Of a stretch of DNA of 64,000 nt, positions 60,659 to 64,000 are shown piece after piece. The position numbers and the translations under genes were made by a program. The notes under the pieces are model-generated. The model was not told where the DNA came from, made no database searches, and was given only the letters and a program-made list of their open reading frames with translations. The DNA is taken from contig JAIQEU010000010.1 in NCBI GenBank assembly GCA_020073665.1, positions 1 through 64,000 of the forward strand. Direction: 5' to 3'. Each line of letters starts with the position of its first letter. Positions within the stretch are counted from its first letter, which is position 1. This DNA is from Terriglobia bacterium. GTDB taxonomy: Bacteria; Acidobacteriota; Terriglobia; Terriglobales; Acidobacteriaceae.

Positions 60659-62065
60659 ATGCGAGGCATGAAATTCCGCATCATTGTATTGTCATGTCTC
60701 CTGTTCGCGGTTCCGTGTCTCGCCTTCGCCGCGCCCGCTACCATGCGCCTCGACTACTACCACACCGGCAACGCCACTCAGGAGATGTTCAGCCTGGACC
60801 GTGTGGTGATCGAACCACTTCCCTGGCCCGTTGATCCGGCGAAGGCGATTGACGACTCCAATCTCGGCAACTATTTGTTCGAAGTACACGACCAGGCCAC
60901 CGGACGGCTGCTCTATTCGCGGGGATTCAATTCGGTATACGGCGAATGGGTCACTACCGACGAAGCCAAGGCTGCCAATCGCACTTTCTCCGAGTCGCTG
61001 CGCTTCCCTGCTCCAGCCGCGCCGGTGAAAATTGTGCTGAAGAAACGCGATGAAGGTGCCTTCCACGTTGTCTGGACCACCACCATCGATCCCAAGGACA
61101 AGTTCATTGACACCTCGCGCCCGCCCTCTCCTGGCCCTCTACTGACAATTCAGAACTCAGGGGATCCTGCGAAGAAGGTGGACCTGGTCATCCTCGGCGA
61201 TGGTTACACTGCGGCCGAGCGCTCCAAGTTTGAAAACGACGCCCGGCGCATGACCGAACTTTTGTTTGGCACATCGCCCTTCCGAGAACACCGCTGGGAC
61301 TTCAACGTATGGGGTCTGTGCCCGGCGGCGGACGAGTCCGGCATATCGCGTCCGTCGAGCGGATTGCATCGCCACAACCCGCTGGGAACTACCTACGATA
61401 CTTTCGATGTTGAGCGCTACATTCTGACCACCGACAACCGCGCCCTGCGCGATGTGGCCTCGTATGCGCCCTATGAGTTCATCGAAATCATGGTCAATGG
61501 CAAAACCTACGGGGGCGGAGGGATTTTCAACCAGTACGCAACCGTGGCCGTGGACAGCGAGTGGGCTGCCTACCTTTTCGTCCACGAATTTGCCCATCAT
61601 TTCGCCGCACTGGCTGATGAATACTACACCTCGCAGGTAGCCTATGGCGCTGCGACCAAGAAGGTTGAACCGTGGGAACCGAATGCCACAGCCCTGCTTG
61701 ACCCGCCGAATCTGAAGTGGAAGGACCTGGTCGCAACCGGCACGCCGACGCCCACACCCTGGCACAAGGATGAATTCGAAGCCTACGAGCACGAAATTCA
61801 ATCCAAGCGCCGCGAACTGCGCGCCCAGAACCGTCCCGAATCAGAAATGGATGCGCTCTTCCGCGAAGAGGAAAAACAGGAACGCACGCTCCTGGGGTCA
61901 GACAAGTATGCCGACAAGGTCGGCGCGTTCGAAGGCGCCAATTACGAGGCCCACGGCTATTACCGCCCGCAGGAAAACTGCATCATGTTTACCCGCCATG
62001 ATGCGTTCTGCGCGGTGTGCCGCCGGGCGGTGGAGCGCATCATCGCCATGTATGCCGGGCAGTGA
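60659..62065 (+). CDS. Secreted M64 (IgA peptidase-like) metallopeptidase
   Basis: A 468-residue secreted protein with a signal peptide (IIVLSCLLFAVPCLAFA) and a C-terminal M64 catalytic domain. The zinc motif is FVHEFAHHFAALADEY, with HExxH and the later Asp. DLVILGDGYTAAERSKFE and FNVWGLCPAADESG precede it, as in the M64 family. The N-terminal 150 residues form a separate beta-rich domain. Start placed at the ATG 60659; the ATG 60668 is also plausible and gives a similar signal. Likely degrades proteins outside the cell or in the periplasm. Convergent with the MobB-like gene. Confidence 0.9.
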   Translation: MRGMKFRIIVLSCLLFAVPCLAFAAPATMRLDYYHTGNATQEMFSLDRVVIEPLPWPVDPAKAIDDSNLGNYLFEVHDQATGRLLYSRGFNSVYGEWVTTDEAKAANRTFSESLRFPAPAAPVKIVLKKRDEGAFHVVWTTTIDPKDKFIDTSRPPSPGPLLTIQNSGDPAKKVDLVILGDGYTAAERSKFENDARRMTELLFGTSPFREHRWDFNVWGLCPAADESGISRPSSGLHRHNPLGTTYDTFDVERYILTTDNRALRDVASYAPYEFIEIMVNGKTYGGGGIFNQYATVAVDSEWAAYLFVHEFAHHFAALADEYYTSQVAYGAATKKVEPWEPNATALLDPPNLKWKDLVATGTPTPTPWHKDEFEAYEHEIQSKRRELRAQNRPESEMDALFREEEKQERTLLGSDKYADKVGAFEGANYEAHGYYRPQENCIMFTRHDAFCAVCRRAVERIIAMYAGQ

Positions 62066-62101
62066 GAATCCTCTGCGTCCTCGGTGGCTGAAAGTTTCGC
62101 G

Positions 62102-62719
62102 CTAGGAACCGGGAACCAATTTCCGGCGCACAAACTCGACAATCTCCGTTGTGACATACAGCGGCGGGCGGATATAAAACACCGGCCGTCCAGCGACGGG
62201 CTTCAGCGAAACCCCATCCCAGAGCGGTTTCTCGGACTTTTCTCGGGAGTCATGAAGGACAACGGCGTCCGCGAGATCCAGAAATTCCTGGGCGGATTTT
62301 TTGAAGTCCTCAGTCGCCGGGTCAAGAACGGTCAGGTAGAGGTCGGGCCGCAGGAACTTCAGAATACTATTCGATTCCAAGATCACGTTCTCCGCCTCGG
62401 CCAGCTTACGGCGGATGGTCGGCACCGCTTCAGCTAGGCGGCCTTGCTGAGTTCGTACCCACCACGCTTGAGTCGCGCCCGCCACCAGAAACCGCGAGGT
62501 ATCGGACTCACCCGACCGATCCTTCTCCTCGGAAATGCTCCATGTGTGATCGTCGGTCGCACAGTGACAAGGCTCCCCGTCCGCCGAGCATACGCCGTGA
62601 CCGTATTGCGTAATCTTCAAAGCCGTCCAGTGGTAGTCGCAAAGAGCGGCAATCAGGCCGGCGACCACGCTGGTCTTGCCGACGTTGCGCGAATGTCCGC
62701 CGATCACGATGAGTGCCAT
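62102..62719 (-). CDS. MobB-like P-loop protein of unknown role
   Basis: A 205-residue P-loop protein with an N-terminal Walker A GGHSRNVGKTSV (7-18), resembling MobB or the dethiobiotin synthetase-like family. Further on are DTSRFLVAGATQAWWVR and VILESNSILKFLRPDLYL, which fit the nucleotide-binding Rossmann-like fold. Cysteines CHC near residue 51 are unusual. MobB attaches GMP to molybdopterin; whether this protein does is uncertain. It lies 16 bases after lpxD and ends the minus-strand pair. Confidence 0.72.
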   Translation of the reverse strand: MALIVIGGHSRNVGKTSVVAGLIAALCDYHWTALKITQYGHGVCSADGEPCHCATDDHTWSISEEKDRSGESDTSRFLVAGATQAWWVRTQQGRLAEAVPTIRRKLAEAENVILESNSILKFLRPDLYLTVLDPATEDFKKSAQEFLDLADAVVLHDSREKSEKPLWDGVSLKPVAGRPVFYIRPPLYVTTEIVEFVRRKLVPGS

Positions 62720-62735
62720 GTGCAGTCGTCCGTCG

Positions 62736-63731
62736 TCAGGCCTTCCGCGCCAATTTTGCCAGTGCCGCTAACTCCTTCAGGTATTCGCGCACCGGCTTGG
62801 CCGGAGTTCCCCAGAACGCCACACCCTTACCCCGCAGCACCTTGTGCGGGAGCACGCCCCCTTGTCCTCCCAGCATGACCCCTTCTTCGATGCGCGCATG
62901 CTCTCCGATGCCGACCTGGCCGCCAAGCACGACATTGCTCTCCACCACGATGCTGCCGGAGAGGCCGGCCTGGGCGGCGATTACCACATTCTCTCCCAGC
63001 TGGCAGTTGTGCCCGATGTGCACCAAATTGTCGAGTTTCGTGCCGCGGCCAATGCGGGTCACATCCAGCGCTCCACGGTCCACGGTGGTGTTGGCGCCGA
63101 TCTCGACGTCGTCGCCGATCTCCAGGCGGCCCACTTGCGGAAATTTTTCGTAGCGGCCGGTCGCCCGGTCGCAAACATAGCCGAAACCATCACTACCTAA
63201 GACCGCCCCGGCGTGGACAGTCACGCGATCTCCAAGCCGCGCCCCGGGGTAGATAGTCACGTTGGGGTACAACTGGCAATCGCTTCCAATGCTCGCCTTG
63301 GCGCCAATTACACTGCCCGCCCCGAGCGTTGTGCGGTCACCGATCACCGCACCTTCGGCGATCACAACCCTGGCTTCTACATTCACATCTTTTCCCAGCC
63401 GCGCCGAAGCATGCACCACCGCACTGGCATGAACACCGGGCTCGGCCGGGGCAGCCGCAGACAGCGCTTTCGCCGCTCGGGCAAATGCCAGCCGGGGCTG
63501 GGCGCAGACCAGCAGCGGTTTGGCCGCCGTTTCCTCCGTCGCAAACTCGCCCGCAATGACCGCCGCAGCTGGAGATTCCAGCGCCAACCGCAGGCACCTC
63601 TCGTCCTCGACAAACACCAGGTCCCCGGTTGAAGCCGACCCGATGCTGGAGATTCCGCTTACCGCCACCGCACCGTCCCCCACCAGCCGTGCCTGCACCA
63701 GCTCCGCAACCTCTTTGAGTGAGCGCTTCAT
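62736..63731 (-). CDS. lpxD: UDP-3-O-acylglucosamine N-acyltransferase
   Basis: A 331-residue LpxD that adds the N-linked acyl chain in lipid A synthesis, showing an outer membrane with lipopolysaccharide. The N-terminal uridine-binding domain (1-95) is followed by left-handed beta-helix hexapeptide repeats (about 100-280). The [15 protein letters not shown] line and the catalytic His241 in [19 protein letters not shown] are present. Length fits the family (about 330-345). ATG at 63731. It is followed 16 bases later by the MobB-like gene; the other lpx genes are not in the window. Confidence 0.96.
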   Translation of the reverse strand: MKRSLKEVAELVQARLVGDGAVAVSGISSIGSASTGDLVFVEDERCLRLALESPAAAVIAGEFATEETAAKPLLVCAQPRLAFARAAKALSAAAPAEPGVHASAVVHASARLGKDVNVEARVVIAEGAVIGDRTTLGAGSVIGAKASIGSDCQLYPNVTIYPGARLGDRVTVHAGAVLGSDGFGYVCDRATGRYEKFPQVGRLEIGDDVEIGANTTVDRGALDVTRIGRGTKLDNLVHIGHNCQLGENVVIAAQAGLSGSIVVESNVVLGGQVGIGEHARIEEGVMLGGQGGVLPHKVLRGKGVAFWGTPAKPVREYLKELAALAKLARKA

Positions 63732-63789
63732 GGCATCTTTGTATACGTTTGCGAGAGGAAAGGAAAGCAGTCGAAGCTACAATACGAGC

Positions 63790-63933
63790 ATGGAGCGCAA
63801 GATCTTCTGGATCGTTTTTCTGCTGCTCGGCACGGTCGCCGATATTGTCTTGCCAATCTGGTGGGGATTAGCCGCAACCATCCCTATCGGGGTTCTGAGC
63901 TGGTGGATCGCTTATCGCAGTGAATGGTTTTGA
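63790..63933 (+). CDS. Small two-span membrane protein, 47 residues
   Basis: ATG at 63790 opens a 47-residue frame with two hydrophobic stretches (about residues 5-21 and 25-41), IFWIVFLLLGTVADIVLPIW then ATIPIGVLSWWIAY, and a short tail ending EWF. GAAAGGAAAG lies about 20 bases upstream. Function unknown. It diverges from lpxD across 58 bases. The last 67 bases of the window contain a degenerate AGCT-type repeat and no gene. Confidence 0.55.
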   Translation: MERKIFWIVFLLLGTVADIVLPIWWGLAATIPIGVLSWWIAYRSEWF

Positions 63934-64000
63934 AAATCAGTAGCTGGCGGCCGGGAGCTAGCAGTTGGGAAGACAGGCCCATCTTTCTCCCAGCAACCTA

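Overview
The window reads as a chromosomal segment of an acidobacterium (Acidobacteriota, Koribacter/Terriglobia type) joined at its left end to about 3.8 kb that looks alphaproteobacterial. The acidobacterial signs are a Ser/Thr kinase fused to a TolB-like propeller, the DUF1800/DUF1501 pair, futalosine-route menaquinone genes, Gram-negative envelope genes (lpxD, lnt, an Mla-type transporter), and many intergenic period-7 AGCT repeats. No rRNA, tRNA, CRISPR array, phage or transposase gene was seen. No gap between genes exceeds about 300 bases.

Layout. 1-3.8 kb: CoA-transferase subunits (B cut by the window edge), a methylenetetrahydrofolate reductase-like gene, and a molybdenum hydroxylase large subunit with no 5' end. 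At about 3.81 kb it abuts a membrane-protein gene with no 3' end on the same strand, so this is probably a chimeric join. 4.4-9.9 kb: CBS protein, DUF58, PGPGW and DedA membrane proteins, an alpha/beta hydrolase, argD. 9.9-18.9 kb: kinase-propeller, a 570-residue unknown protein, and an overlapping histidine kinase/NtrC-type regulator pair. 18.9-26 kb: Mla permease and ATPase, two tandem paralogues of unknown function, topA, a four-helix-bundle (23S rRNA intervening-sequence type) gene bracketed by inverted repeats, dprA. 26-34 kb: mqnA, a degenerate receiver, mqnC, a family 2 glycosyltransferase, a low-GC secreted ORF, an aminopeptidase P homologue, mqnD. 34-42 kb: M49-like metallopeptidase, HAD hydrolase, HD-GYP protein, DUF1800/DUF1501. 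42-47.7 kb: Rieske protein, nuoB, an ArnT-like glycosyltransferase, a barrel-cytochrome c-CuA-like operon, DUF4097. 47.7-58 kb: YdcF, threonylcarbamoyl-AMP synthase, SpoU methyltransferase, rarA, GAF-SpoIIE phosphatase, CoA-binding protein, a Pro-rich unknown, HD hydrolase, prfB with its programmed frameshift, lnt. 58-64 kb: APC transporter with a USP-like tail, M64 peptidase, MobB-like P-loop protein, lpxD. Four proteins of 32-48 residues with one or two membrane segments lie between the larger genes.

How it works together. The window holds respiratory pieces (mqnA/C/D, nuoB, a Rieske protein, a cytochrome c/CuA operon), envelope building and lipid trafficking (lpxD, lnt, mlaEF, glycosyltransferases), signalling (kinase, two-component pair, HD-GYP, SpoIIE phosphatase) and genome or translation upkeep (topA, dprA, rarA, prfB, tsaC). 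The points most worth a second look are the chimeric join, the AGCT heptamer repeats, the four-helix-bundle gene sitting between dprA and topA inside inverted arms, the barrel/cytochrome/CuA operon, and the Mla ATPase without its catalytic glutamate.
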